Positions 45,055-53,229 are shown, numbered from the stretch's first letter. The stretch is 64,000 bases of DNA from Micavibrio sp. UBA6929 (GCA_002448815.1 DKAJ01000012.1:141056-205055), one strand, 5' to 3'. Notes: generated from the letters alone by a model not told the origin. Numbers and translations are program-made.

Positions 45055-45993
45055 TTAAACCTTTTCAGTGAGTTGCGGAACGGCCTCAAAAAGATCCATG
45101 ACAAGGCCATAATCTGCAACCTGAAAGATCGGAGCGTCTTCATCTGAATTGATGGCAACGATGACCTTGGAATCCTTCATGCCGGCCAAATGCTGGATCG
45201 CACCAGAAATGCCAACGGCAATATACAGGTCAGGCGCAACAATTTTACCTGTCTGCCCAACCTGATAGTCATTGGGAACATAACCTGCGTCAACGGCTGC
45301 GCGTGATGCGCCAACGGCGCCGCCCAATTTGTCGGCCAAGGCCTCGATAATGGCAAAGTTCTCTGCCGAACCAACGCCGCGCCCGCCTGATACAACAACC
45401 GATGCTGAGGTTAGCTCTGGCCTGTCAGATACAGATAGCTCTTGCGACACAAAGCTGGCCTTATCCTGCACGCCAAGACCTTCTGCGCCGTCCAGTGCGG
45501 AAACAGAGGCACTGCCACCTTCGGCGCTTGCTGCGTCAAAGGCACTGCCGCGCACGGTAATGACCTTGACCGCGTCACTTGATTTGACCGTTGCAATCGC
45601 ATTACCTGCGTAGACAGGGCGCTCAAACGTATCATCGTCAATGACCTTTGTGATGTCAGAGATTTGCTGAACGTCCAGCAACGCCGCAACGCGCGGCAAG
45701 GTATTTTTACCAAAACTGGTCGCAGGCGCCAGAATGTGTGTATAACCATCGGCGGCCTTAACGATGACTGGTGTAAGGGCCTCAGCCAATGGGTGTGATA
45801 AATCTGCGCTATCAACGGTTAAAATCTTTGTGATCCCATCAATCGCGGCGCACTGCGTAGCAACCGCGTCAACGCCAGCGCCAGCAACAAGAATATCAAT
45901 GTCACCGCCAATGGCCTTTGCCGCGCTTATAGTCGAAAGCGTCGCGGGTTTCAGGGATGTGTTGTCGTGTTCTGCAATGATAAGAATGCTCAT
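45055..45993 (-). CDS. etfA: Electron transfer flavoprotein subunit alpha
   Basis: The FAD-binding subunit of the heterodimeric flavoprotein that passes electrons from acyl-CoA dehydrogenases to ETF:quinone oxidoreductase. The 312-residue protein shows the family C-terminal FAD region: VVVSGGRGVGSAENF, GAVGASRAAVDAGYVPND, QVGQTGKIVAPDLYIAVGIS and KVIVAINSDEDAPIF. It follows etfB by 13 bp. Confidence 0.95.
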   Translation of the reverse strand: MSILIIAEHDNTSLKPATLSTISAAKAIGGDIDILVAGAGVDAVATQCAAIDGITKILTVDSADLSHPLAEALTPVIVKAADGYTHILAPATSFGKNTLPRVAALLDVQQISDITKVIDDDTFERPVYAGNAIATVKSSDAVKVITVRGSAFDAASAEGGSASVSALDGAEGLGVQDKASFVSQELSVSDRPELTSASVVVSGGRGVGSAENFAIIEALADKLGGAVGASRAAVDAGYVPNDYQVGQTGKIVAPDLYIAVGISGAIQHLAGMKDSKVIVAINSDEDAPIFQVADYGLVMDLFEAVPQLTEKV

Positions 45994-46006
45994 GATGAAA
46001 TCCCCC

Positions 46007-46771
46007 TTATATAACTTTTGCTTCGTTTTTTAATTTGTCGAGCAGCGCATCAACACTGTCGACCTTAATTCCGCCCGATCGCGCAGGCGGCGTTGAAACC
46101 TTCACGACCTCAAGGCGCGGTGCAAAGCTTACGCCCGTATCATCTTCGCTGAGCGTTTCAAGCGGCTTTTTCTTGGCCTTCATAATATCAGGTAACTTCA
46201 CATAGCGTGGCTCGTTCAGGCGCAGGTCAGTCGTTACAATCGCAGGCAGGGTCAATGACACTGTTTCAAGGCCGCCATCGATTTCGCGTGTCACGCTGGC
46301 TTTGCCTCCATCAAGTTTGAGTTCAGATGCAAATGTCCCTTGTGGCCAGTCGAGTAATGCGCCAAGCATCTGGCCTGTCTGATTGGAATCATCATCAATG
46401 GATTGTTTGCCCATGATGATTAAATCAACGCCTTCTTTTTCCGCAATGCTTTTTAAGGTTTTTGCTACGGCAAGGGGCTCAACGCCGCCAAGGTCGATGG
46501 CTTTGTCAGTGCTGACTAAGATTGCGCGGTCTGCGCCCATGGCAAGGGCGGTGCGTAATTGCTCTTGCGCTTTGTCTGGGCCAATACTCACGGCAATAAT
46601 TTCACTGGCGGTGCCAGCTTCTTTAAGGCGCACAGCTTCTTCAAGGGCAATCTCGTCAAAAGGGTTGATCGACATTTTGACATTGGCAAGCTCAACACCT
46701 GTTTCATCGCTTTTGACGCGGATTTTAACGTTGTAATCAACAACGCGTTTGACGGGAACGAGTATCTTCAT
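46007..46771 (-). CDS. etfB: Electron transfer flavoprotein subunit beta
   Basis: The AMP-binding ETF subunit, 254 residues. It begins with the standard MKILVPVKRVVDYNVKIRVK and shows MSINPFDEIALEEAVRLKE, the LIIMGKQSIDDDSNQTGQM block and ATDLRLNEPRY-like VTTDLRLNEPRYVKLP recognition loop. An AGGAGGACAG ribosome site precedes the ATG. Upstream, 18 bp away, is the twin-transmembrane protein gene, an arrangement shared by many Alphaproteobacteria. Confidence 0.95.
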   Translation of the reverse strand: MKILVPVKRVVDYNVKIRVKSDETGVELANVKMSINPFDEIALEEAVRLKEAGTASEIIAVSIGPDKAQEQLRTALAMGADRAILVSTDKAIDLGGVEPLAVAKTLKSIAEKEGVDLIIMGKQSIDDDSNQTGQMLGALLDWPQGTFASELKLDGGKASVTREIDGGLETVSLTLPAIVTTDLRLNEPRYVKLPDIMKAKKKPLETLSEDDTGVSFAPRLEVVKVSTPPARSGGIKVDSVDALLDKLKNEAKVI

Positions 46772-46789
46772 ATCGCTGTCCTCCTGACT

Positions 46790-46987
46790 TTATGATTGAT
46801 AAGTAATATAGGCTAAAAAGACGAAAAAGATGGCGGCACCTTGTGAAATTACGCGCACGCGCATCAAAGTATTCGCATGGCGTTCGCGAAATTCGGCGGA
46901 TTTTGCCATGGTCGACACGCCAGCGCCCAATGATAATACGGTAAGAAGCGCTGATAAAACTGCGCAGACGAGAAAGAATAAGCTCAT
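46790..46987 (-). CDS. Small twin-transmembrane protein
   Basis: A 65-residue protein of two membrane helices (about 3-27 and 46-62) joined by a basic loop (KSAEFRERHANTLMRVRV), resembling the HIG1-like/twin-TM family often encoded next to etfB in Alphaproteobacteria. Function unknown; relatives of HIG1 type associate with respiratory complexes. It is 9 bp downstream of ubiG and 18 bp upstream of etfB, tying ubiquinone synthesis to a quinone-linked flavoprotein. Confidence 0.8.
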   Translation of the reverse strand: MSLFFLVCAVLSALLTVLSLGAGVSTMAKSAEFRERHANTLMRVRVISQGAAIFFVFLAYITYQS

Positions 46988-46996
46988 AAACTTATT

Positions 46997-47734
46997 CTAC
47001 CGCAAAGGCTTAGACGCACTCAAGAGATAGTTTACATCAATTGTGTTGCGGCGCAGGGTAAATTGCGCGCTGATCGGGTCGTAGTGAAGACCTGTCAGAT
47101 CTGATGCATCTAGGTCTGCTGCGCGCATCATGCGGGTTAGCTCTGATGGTTTAATGAATTTTTTCCAATCATGCGTGCCCTGCGGAACCCAGCGTAAAAT
47201 ATATTCTGCGGCGACAATCCCGCCTAGGAACGATTTTACAGTGCGGTTTAATGTCGACATGATCAAAAGACCGCCTGGTTTAACGCGCGCGGCGCATTCT
47301 TGAACAAAGGCCTGCGGGTTTTCGACATGCTCTATAATCTCAAGGGCGAGGACAACATCATACTGCGCGTCGATATCTTCAACAGGCTGATTAAGGTATG
47401 TAATATCAAGGCCACCTTGCTGACTATGTGCCTTTGCAACGTCAATGGCTTGTGTGTCTGCATCTGCGCCAGTCATCTGCGCGCCTAGGCGTGATAGGGG
47501 CTCGCAAACAAGGCCGCCGCCACATCCTACATCTAAGATCGATTTGTCATGCAAGTCAGAGCATGAAAAATGCGCCTCAATTTGGTCGCGAATATAACCA
47601 ATGCGCACAGGGTTCAAGCGATGCAACGGTGCAAAAGGGCCATCTTCATCCCACCATTGGTGCGAGTCGCGCGAGAAATGAATGATTTCAGCGTCGTTCA
47701 CTGTTGTGTTTTTCGCGGCTTGGGTGCTGGACAT
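46997..47734 (-). CDS. ubiG: Ubiquinone O-methyltransferase UbiG
   Basis: Performs both O-methylations of ubiquinone synthesis. The 245-residue protein has SAM motif I LDVGCGGGLVCEPL, the post-motif EIIEHVENPQAFV, and the family blocks RDSHQWWDEDGPFAPLHRLN and VPQGTHDWKKFIKPSEL. It is divergent from lysC across about 95 bp, an order conserved in Alphaproteobacteria. Likely first gene of a ubiG-twinTM-etfB-etfA unit. Confidence 0.95.
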   Translation of the reverse strand: MSSTQAAKNTTVNDAEIIHFSRDSHQWWDEDGPFAPLHRLNPVRIGYIRDQIEAHFSCSDLHDKSILDVGCGGGLVCEPLSRLGAQMTGADADTQAIDVAKAHSQQGGLDITYLNQPVEDIDAQYDVVLALEIIEHVENPQAFVQECAARVKPGGLLIMSTLNRTVKSFLGGIVAAEYILRWVPQGTHDWKKFIKPSELTRMMRAADLDASDLTGLHYDPISAQFTLRRNTIDVNYLLSASKPLR

Positions 47735-47829
47735 TTAATTTATACTCTTGTAATAAAATTGATCTGACCTGAAAACAGATAGAGGGTCATGCGGTAAAAA
47801 GCAAGCCAAGAGGGACGTAAGAGCATACG

Positions 47830-49062
47830 ATGCCAACAATTGTAATGAAATTCGGTGGGACGTCTGTTGCCAACATTGAAAAAATCAATGCTGCGGCGGA
47901 TAAGGTTGCTGCGGAAGTTGTACGCGGAAATAAGGTCGTTGTTGTTGTGTCAGCAATGTCTGGCGTGACCAATAAATTGGTTGGCTATTGCCGCGAGATG
48001 AGCAGCATGTACGACATCCGTGAATATGACACCGTTGTATCAAGTGGCGAGCAAATTACATCAGGCCTGATGGCTATGGCCTTGCAAGAGCGTGACATCA
48101 CTGCACGTTCATGGCTGGGTTGGCAGGTTCCTATCCACACAGACAACGTGCATGGTCAGGCATCAATCACATCGATTGAAACAGACGCTTTGCAAGAACG
48201 CCTAAATCTGGGTGAGGTTGCTGTTGTGCCAGGGTTTCAAGGCCTTACGGAGCGCAACCGCATTTCTACATTAGGGCGCGGCGGTTCTGATACGACGGCT
48301 GTGGCCTTGGCGGCGGCTCTGAAGGCGGATCGCTGCGATATTTATACTGATGTGGACGGCGTCTATACAACCGACCCACGCATCGTGCCCGAAGCACAGA
48401 AAATCAACCGCATTTCATACGAAGAAATGATCGAGCTTGCTTCATTAGGCGCAAAAGTCTTGCAAACACGCTCGGTCGAGGTTGCAATGAAAAACAATGT
48501 AAATCTGCAAGTGCTTTGCAGTTTTGGTGAAGAAATCGGCAGTGACCTACCCGGAACCCTGCTAACAGCAAACGAGGATGACATGGAAACAAAAATCGTA
48601 AGCGGCGTTGCATATCAGGCCGATGAAGCAAAAGTAACACTATTGAATGTGCCCGATATTCCCGGCATTGCATCAAAGATTTTTAAACCCCTGTCGAACG
48701 CGGCCGTCAACGTTGACATGATTGTTCAGAATATCTCGTCCAATGGTGATGCGACAGACATGACATTCACCGTATCCAAAGGAGAGCTGCCACGCGCACT
48801 AAAAGCGCTCGAGCAAGTGGAAGGTGTCGATGATCTGGAAATCCGCGTTGCAGAAGACCTTGCGAAGGTTTCTGTTGTTGGCGTGGGCATGATTACAAAC
48901 CATGGTATCGCCAGCACAATGTTTGAAACGCTCGCCGAGAAAAATATCAATATCGAGGTTGTTTCAACATCTGAAATTAAAATCTCTGTTTTGATTAAAC
49001 GTGACTATATGGAGCTTGCTGTTAGAGCTCTCCACAGCGCATTTGGCCTTGATCAAGAATAA
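47830..49062 (+). CDS. lysC: Aspartate kinase LysC
   Basis: Phosphorylates aspartate, the first committed step toward lysine, threonine and methionine. The 410-residue monofunctional enzyme has the N-terminal KFGGTSVANIEKI, the kinase core with STLGRGGSDTTAVALAAAL and YTDVDGVYTTDPRIV, and two C-terminal ACT domains (from about 265) that typically bind lysine and threonine. Its products feed hom (2.5 kb) and lysA (43.5 kb). Confidence 0.96.
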   Translation: MPTIVMKFGGTSVANIEKINAAADKVAAEVVRGNKVVVVVSAMSGVTNKLVGYCREMSSMYDIREYDTVVSSGEQITSGLMAMALQERDITARSWLGWQVPIHTDNVHGQASITSIETDALQERLNLGEVAVVPGFQGLTERNRISTLGRGGSDTTAVALAAALKADRCDIYTDVDGVYTTDPRIVPEAQKINRISYEEMIELASLGAKVLQTRSVEVAMKNNVNLQVLCSFGEEIGSDLPGTLLTANEDDMETKIVSGVAYQADEAKVTLLNVPDIPGIASKIFKPLSNAAVNVDMIVQNISSNGDATDMTFTVSKGELPRALKALEQVEGVDDLEIRVAEDLAKVSVVGVGMITNHGIASTMFETLAEKNINIEVVSTSEIKISVLIKRDYMELAVRALHSAFGLDQE

Positions 49063-49095
49063 GACTTTACACCTTATTTTTATCTGCCGTACCCT

Positions 49096-49641
49096 ATGGG
49101 TATGATTCAAAACGCGCCCTTGCATGAAGACGATCTTTATTATGCTGACACACCTGTCGGCGATATTTTGCGTCTTAAGCGCGAGGAATATAATCAATCT
49201 TTATCCGATATCGAACAGGCACTGCACATTCGCGCTATTATGTTGGACGCGATCGAGCAAGGCCACTATGACGACCTGCCTGGGCGTACATACACAATTG
49301 GCTTTATCCGAACATACGCAGAATATCTTGGTCTTAATGCCGAGCGCATGGTGAAACTGTTTAAAAGCCAAGCGAGCAGCGCGCCAAAAAAACGCCTGTC
49401 TAAGGAATTATCACCTGCATCAAACGACAACAACGTGCCAAAACTTTCTTTGGTCAGTATCTCAATTTTACTGTTTATTGCAGGCTTGGTCTTCATGGGG
49501 AAAAGCTCCGACAGTGCCGATATCCAGATACGCGATTTACCTGCTAGCATGAGTATGCCGCATGATGCTATTTTTCTAGAAAAGAATAGCCTTACCCAAA
49601 ATAATGCGCTAAACCCTTCGGCAGAAACTTTATATTATTAA
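49096..49641 (+). CDS. RodZ-like protein: HTH domain plus one membrane helix
   Basis: A 181-residue protein. The N-terminal HTH (about 20-90; GDILRLKREEYNQSLSDIEQ, YTIGFIRTYAEYLGLN) is the RodZ-type HTH_25 that in RodZ binds MreB. A single membrane helix follows (about 117-135), then a short extracytoplasmic tail of about 40 residues. RodZ normally has a larger periplasmic DUF4115 domain, which is absent here, so this is a shortened form or a paralogue. A second ATG two codons in is possible. It lies between lysC and prfA, all on the plus strand. Confidence 0.8.
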   Translation: MGMIQNAPLHEDDLYYADTPVGDILRLKREEYNQSLSDIEQALHIRAIMLDAIEQGHYDDLPGRTYTIGFIRTYAEYLGLNAERMVKLFKSQASSAPKKRLSKELSPASNDNNVPKLSLVSISILLFIAGLVFMGKSSDSADIQIRDLPASMSMPHDAIFLEKNSLTQNNALNPSAETLYY

Positions 49642-49661
49642 CCACCTAGAAGTTTATAAAC

Positions 49662-50726
49662 ATGAGTATGAGTGCGAAATTAGCGTCCATTCGTGCCCGC
49701 CATGACGAATTGGCGGCATTAATGTCCGCTGGCAATCTAAGCGGTGATGAATTCACGAAATTATCGATGGAGTACGCCGAGCTTACACCCGTTGTCGAGG
49801 TCATCGATGAAGAGGCGCAAACGCGTCAAGAAATCATTGATCTAAAAGAAATGCTCGATGATCCTGAAATGAAGGATATCGCTGCGGAGGAACTTCGCGC
49901 GCTCGAAAAGAAATTGCCTGATCTTGAACGCCAAATTCAATTGGCCCTTATCCCCAAGGACGAAGCCGACAGCAAAAACGCCATTTTAGAAATTCGTGCA
50001 GGCACAGGTGGCGACGAAGCCGCTTTATTCGCCGCAGATTTATTCACCATGTACAAAGGCTACGCCGCGCAGCGCGGATGGTCACTTGAAGTGATCGAAG
50101 CATCAGAAAGCGATATCGGCGGCTATAAAGAAATTATTACCCGCATTAGCGGCGCGAACGTATTTGCTCGCCTGAAATATGAATCAGGGGTTCACCGCGT
50201 ACAGCGCATTCCAAAAACAGAATCAGGTGGCCGTATCCATACATCGGCGGCGACAGTTGCCGTTCTTCCTGAAGCCGAAGATGTCGATATTGAAATCAAT
50301 CAGGCAGACCTGCGCATTGATACATATCGCTCGCAAGGGGCAGGGGGGCAGCACGTAAACACCACAGATTCTGCCGTACGCATTACCCACGTACCAACAG
50401 GCGTGGTTGTTGAAATGCAAGAAGAGCGCTCTCAACATAAAAACCGTGATAAAGCGATGAAAATCTTGCGCACGCGTATCTATGACCAAGAGCGTCAGCG
50501 CCTTGCGTCTGAGCGTGCCGAAGACCGCAAATCACAGGTTGGCTCAGGCGACAGGTCAGAGCGCATTCGCACCTATAACTATCCGCAAGGCCGCGTCAGC
50601 GACCACCGCATTAACTTGACCCTCTATAAATTAGAAGAAGTCGTGTCAGGGCAGGCCCTTGATGAGCTTGTCGATGCGCTGATTGCCGAGGATCAAGCCG
50701 CTGCGCTTGCTGATTTTGCGGCGTAA
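49662..50726 (+). CDS. prfA: Peptide chain release factor 1
   Basis: Terminates translation at UAA and UAG. The 354-residue protein has the GGQ hydrolysis motif in RSQGAGGQHVNTTDSAVRI (Gln is methylated by PrmC), the codon-recognition region RVQRIPKTESGGRIHTSAA, and the usual N-terminal coiled-coil domain. prmC follows 5 bp later, giving the usual factor-plus-methylase pair. Confidence 0.96.
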   Translation: MSMSAKLASIRARHDELAALMSAGNLSGDEFTKLSMEYAELTPVVEVIDEEAQTRQEIIDLKEMLDDPEMKDIAAEELRALEKKLPDLERQIQLALIPKDEADSKNAILEIRAGTGGDEAALFAADLFTMYKGYAAQRGWSLEVIEASESDIGGYKEIITRISGANVFARLKYESGVHRVQRIPKTESGGRIHTSAATVAVLPEAEDVDIEINQADLRIDTYRSQGAGGQHVNTTDSAVRITHVPTGVVVEMQEERSQHKNRDKAMKILRTRIYDQERQRLASERAEDRKSQVGSGDRSERIRTYNYPQGRVSDHRINLTLYKLEEVVSGQALDELVDALIAEDQAAALADFAA

Positions 50727-50731
50727 AGCCA

Positions 50732-51586
50732 ATGAACGCTAAAACCCTATATAATGAAATAAAACAACGCCTTCAGGACATGCAGGTTCATGACCCTGCG
50801 TATGAGGCGCGCTGCCTGCTGGAAGATATTCTTTCAATTAAGTGGATGGATATCATTGCAGGGTCTAATGTGGACGTATCCAATGAGGCCTTGAGAAAAT
50901 GTGATGTCATCTTGGATGAGCGCGCCACGGGCAAGCCATTAACCCGCATATTGGGAGTGCGCGAATTTTGGGGGCTGAACTTCACATTAAATGATGACAC
51001 CCTAGACCCGCGCCCAGAAACCGAAATTTTGGTTGAAAAGGCACTGTCATTTATAACCGAGGCTGGATTGCTAGCACCTAATATTCTTGATCTTGGTACA
51101 GGAACAGGATGCATACCCATTACCTTACTGCATGAAAAGAAATCTGCGCGCGCTACCGCCGTTGATTTATCCGAAAAAGCCCTCGAGGCAGCAATGCATA
51201 ATGCAAAATATCACGGCGTTGATGATCGCCTGACATGTGTTCAATCAAATTGGTGTGACAATGTGCAAGGCCAATTTGATGTCCTTGTGTCGAATCCGCC
51301 CTATATTGATACCAGTGATATCACGAATCTTTCCCGTGAAGTGAAGAATCACGATCCGATTCTGGCCCTTGATGGCGGCGAAAATGGAGTCGCACCCTAT
51401 GAAATTATTTTTTCACAAATAAAAAATGTGCTAAAGCCCGCTGGCCGTGCCTTTCTAGAGATCGGACAGGGGCAGTGTGGATACATTCAGGGAATCGCGG
51501 AAAAATATAGGATTCGCATTTTGAACATCTATCCCGATTACGCAGGGATTCCGCGGGTTGTGGAAATCTCCTGTGGGGATAAATGA
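50732..51586 (+). CDS. prmC: Release factor glutamine methyltransferase PrmC
   Basis: Methylates the Gln of the GGQ motif in release factors. The 284-residue protein has an N-terminal helical bundle (about 1-85), SAM motif I ILDLGTGTGCIPITLL (near 113) and the catalytic NPPY in LVSNPPYIDTSD (near 188). The first segment RPETEILVEKAL is the conserved pre-motif. It ends 5' of a 254-bp intergenic region containing DnaA boxes. Confidence 0.95.
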   Translation: MNAKTLYNEIKQRLQDMQVHDPAYEARCLLEDILSIKWMDIIAGSNVDVSNEALRKCDVILDERATGKPLTRILGVREFWGLNFTLNDDTLDPRPETEILVEKALSFITEAGLLAPNILDLGTGTGCIPITLLHEKKSARATAVDLSEKALEAAMHNAKYHGVDDRLTCVQSNWCDNVQGQFDVLVSNPPYIDTSDITNLSREVKNHDPILALDGGENGVAPYEIIFSQIKNVLKPAGRAFLEIGQGQCGYIQGIAEKYRIRILNIYPDYAGIPRVVEISCGDK

Positions 51587-51702
51587 TAAAAAAGCCCTTA
51601 ACCTAAGTTGATTAAACTTCGTGCGGCGATGTACTTTGAAACCAGTTCAAGGCAAGCATTTCGGAATGAGCAAATAACTGCTTAACCGCTTAATTTTATC
51701 GT

Positions 51703-51722
51703 TGTGGATAAAATGTGGATAA
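51703..51722 (-). promoter_or_regulatory. Two perfect DnaA boxes, 11 bp apart
   Basis: TGTGGATAA occurs at 51703-51711 and again at 51714-51722, each a perfect consensus DnaA box (TTATCCACA) in the same orientation with 11 bp between starts, one helical turn. An AT-rich stretch lies about 65-100 bp downstream (51789-51820). Uses consistent with this include part of an origin, DnaA control of the downstream DUF4167 gene, or a titration site. The boxes are seen directly; their role is inference. Confidence 0.7.
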
Positions 51723-51840
51723 CTTGTTTTGTGCCCTGTGACTTTTGACAGAATCATGTAACGATCATTCGTATGCAATTCTGCAGAGTCATAAAAATAT
51801 AATAAAAACTAACTTTTAAGAGACGAAAGACTTGAAAATC

Positions 51841-52269
51841 ATGAGGCATGGTAGCGGAAACAGACGTCAGCGCAACAGAAACAACGGGCGCCGTAATAAT
51901 AATGGTAACGGTGGTGCGCCAAATCGTTCTCAGGTCTTCGACAGTAATGGTCCAGAGGTTCGCATCCGTGGCACTGCCCATCAGATTGTTGAAAAATATG
52001 CCGCGCTTGCCAAGGATGCAACGTCTTCTGGTGATATGACGCTGGCAGAAAACTACCTTCAGCATGCCGAGCATTATCAGCGCATTATTGTGGGCTGGGA
52101 TGAAATGGATCGTGAGCGCGCTGAACGCCAAGCTCAGCAAAAAGCCAAAGAAGAGGCAAAGCAAGCCAAAGCTGAACAAGAGGAAGACGATCTTGCGCTA
52201 CCATCAAGCGTCATACCTGAAGCACCAGTTGTGTCTGAGGAGAGCAAGCCTGTTCCAGAAGATGCTTAG
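51841..52269 (+). CDS. DUF4167 family protein
   Basis: A 142-residue protein. The N-terminus is extremely basic and Asn/Arg-rich (GSGNRRQRNRNNGRRNNNGN), like an RNA-binding tail, followed by the DUF4167 core (VRIRGTAHQIVEKYAALAKD, AENYLQHAEHYQRII) and a charged Lys/Glu/Gln C-terminus. ATG 51841 gives the usual MR start; a TTG three codons earlier has better ribosome-site spacing (AAAGA). DUF4167 genes between prmC and clpB are common in Alphaproteobacteria. Function unknown. Confidence 0.85.
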   Translation: MRHGSGNRRQRNRNNGRRNNNGNGGAPNRSQVFDSNGPEVRIRGTAHQIVEKYAALAKDATSSGDMTLAENYLQHAEHYQRIIVGWDEMDRERAERQAQQKAKEEAKQAKAEQEEDDLALPSSVIPEAPVVSEESKPVPEDA

Positions 52270-52299
52270 ACTTTTGACGTATTACTATAGATCGCGTAT

Positions 52300-52330
52300 A
52301 ACCCTTTTAATTCTAAATGTTAAAAGGGTT
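52300..52330 (+). promoter_or_regulatory. Perfect hairpin enclosing the Shine-Dalgarno of the next gene
   Basis: Eleven-base arms AACCCTTTTAA / TTAAAAGGGTT with a 9-base loop, ending 5 bases before the ATG at 52336. The AAAGGG that serves as ribosome site for that gene is inside the right arm. A short ATTTTAT follows, so the element could terminate DUF4167 transcripts, hide the ribosome site, or both. Confidence 0.65.
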
Positions 52331-52335
52331 ATTTT

Positions 52336-52629
52336 ATGGGCAATCACTTGGACGATCTATTGGAAGAATTTTCTGAAGCAAAACTCTCTCAACCACCTGA
52401 GGTAGTTTTAGAGAGTTTAAATGATTTCATCGATGTAGCTGAAAGTACAGATTTATCTGAAATTGATGATTTGCGCACAGCGTTCATCGATGCATTAAAA
52501 CATGCACATTGTGAGTACATGCCACAAGACTATACGTCTTTAATGCAAAAAGTAGATGACATTTTATCTGAGCACGGCAATATAATGCGTACCGATAATA
52601 TTCTGCGCGCCGCACGCGAATTATCATAA
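52336..52629 (+). CDS. Small acidic protein, unknown
   Basis: A 97-residue acidic, predicted all-helical protein (DDLLEEFSEAKLSQ, VVLESLNDFIDVAE, DDLRTAFIDALKHAH). No membrane segment or signal. I recognise no family. It is preceded by a hairpin that contains its ribosome site. It sits between DUF4167 and another small orphan, where DUF4167 is often directly followed by clpB. Coding composition resembles its neighbours. Confidence 0.65.
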   Translation: MGNHLDDLLEEFSEAKLSQPPEVVLESLNDFIDVAESTDLSEIDDLRTAFIDALKHAHCEYMPQDYTSLMQKVDDILSEHGNIMRTDNILRAARELS

Positions 52630-52697
52630 CGACAGAATATAATTTTAATACATATTATAAAAAAATAATATAGTTTCGATAATTTTTTCTAGTGCTG

Positions 52698-52725
52698 TTG
52701 ACTTCATTGGTTGAAAGGCTATGTT
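52698..52725 (+). promoter_or_regulatory. Candidate sigma-70-type promoter for the 114-residue orphan
   Basis: TTGACT at 52698-52703 and TATGTT at 52720-52725 with a 16-base spacer lie about 50 bp upstream of the ATG at 52777, in an AT-rich 147-bp gap. The match is near consensus and the position reasonable, but not proven. Confidence 0.5.
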
Positions 52726-52776
52726 TATTAGTAGTTAAATTGTTAAACACTAACTCAATATGAAGAAAGGTCTATT

Positions 52777-53121
52777 ATGTTGATCAAACAGGCGTTCCAG
52801 AAGCGCCGTTTGGGGATATTGAAAAATCCACAAGAAGCAACAAGTCCAGAGGAAGTATCAAATGATGATGTTCCTCATTTTATTAAATCTCTTACCCATG
52901 AATACCAAGCGGCATCGCAAGAACATGCCGAAGGTAGGGGCTCTCCTAAAACTGAAGACACAATGGAGCGTGCTCGTAGCGCACTCATAAATGGCTTAAA
53001 TGATCTACGCGAAGATGATTTTAATGCTGCTGTGCGCGCGGCGGAAAGATTCATAACAAATAATGCAGGCGAGTCTGCAATCAGTTATGAAGCTGCGCCT
53101 GAACCAGCAATGGCCGCATAA
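52777..53121 (+). CDS. Small protein, unknown
   Basis: A 114-residue soluble protein: basic N-terminus (LIKQAFQKRRLGILK), acidic middle, helical C-terminal half (MERARSALINGLNDLREDDF, AAVRAAERFITNNA). The start has AAAGG about 6 bases upstream and a promoter candidate before it. No family recognised. A perfect 11-bp inverted repeat 32 bp after its stop may end its transcript or regulate clpB. Confidence 0.65.
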   Translation: MLIKQAFQKRRLGILKNPQEATSPEEVSNDDVPHFIKSLTHEYQAASQEHAEGRGSPKTEDTMERARSALINGLNDLREDDFNAAVRAAERFITNNAGESAISYEAAPEPAMAA

Positions 53122-53153
53122 CTTTCAAGTATATACGTATAAAATTTTAGTTA

Positions 53154-53181
53154 AGCGCCCTTGACCCGGATCAAGGGCGCT
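53154..53181. promoter_or_regulatory. Perfect inverted repeat containing a Crp/Fnr-like box upstream of clpB
   Basis: Arms AGCGCCCTTGA / TCAAGGGCGCT (11 of 11) with a 6-base loop. The centre, 53161-53174, reads TTGACCCGGATCAA, one base from the Fnr/FixK/Dnr-type consensus TTGAT-N4-ATCAA. It ends 48 bp before the clpB ATG. A TATAGC at 53195-53200 would put the box near -40. No T run follows, arguing against a plain terminator. A heat-shock-type CTTG-N16-CTATAC also overlaps. Confidence 0.6.
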
Positions 53182-53229
53182 ATACTATTCTTCATATAGC
53201 CTTACTTAAGGCATGGAAGGATAACAACT

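Noticed and set aside
51587..51840. Calling the prmC-DUF4167 gap the chromosomal origin
   Set aside because: Only two exact DnaA boxes are visible, no origin-linked genes (dnaA, parAB, gidA, hemE) lie nearby, and skew cannot be computed from this window.
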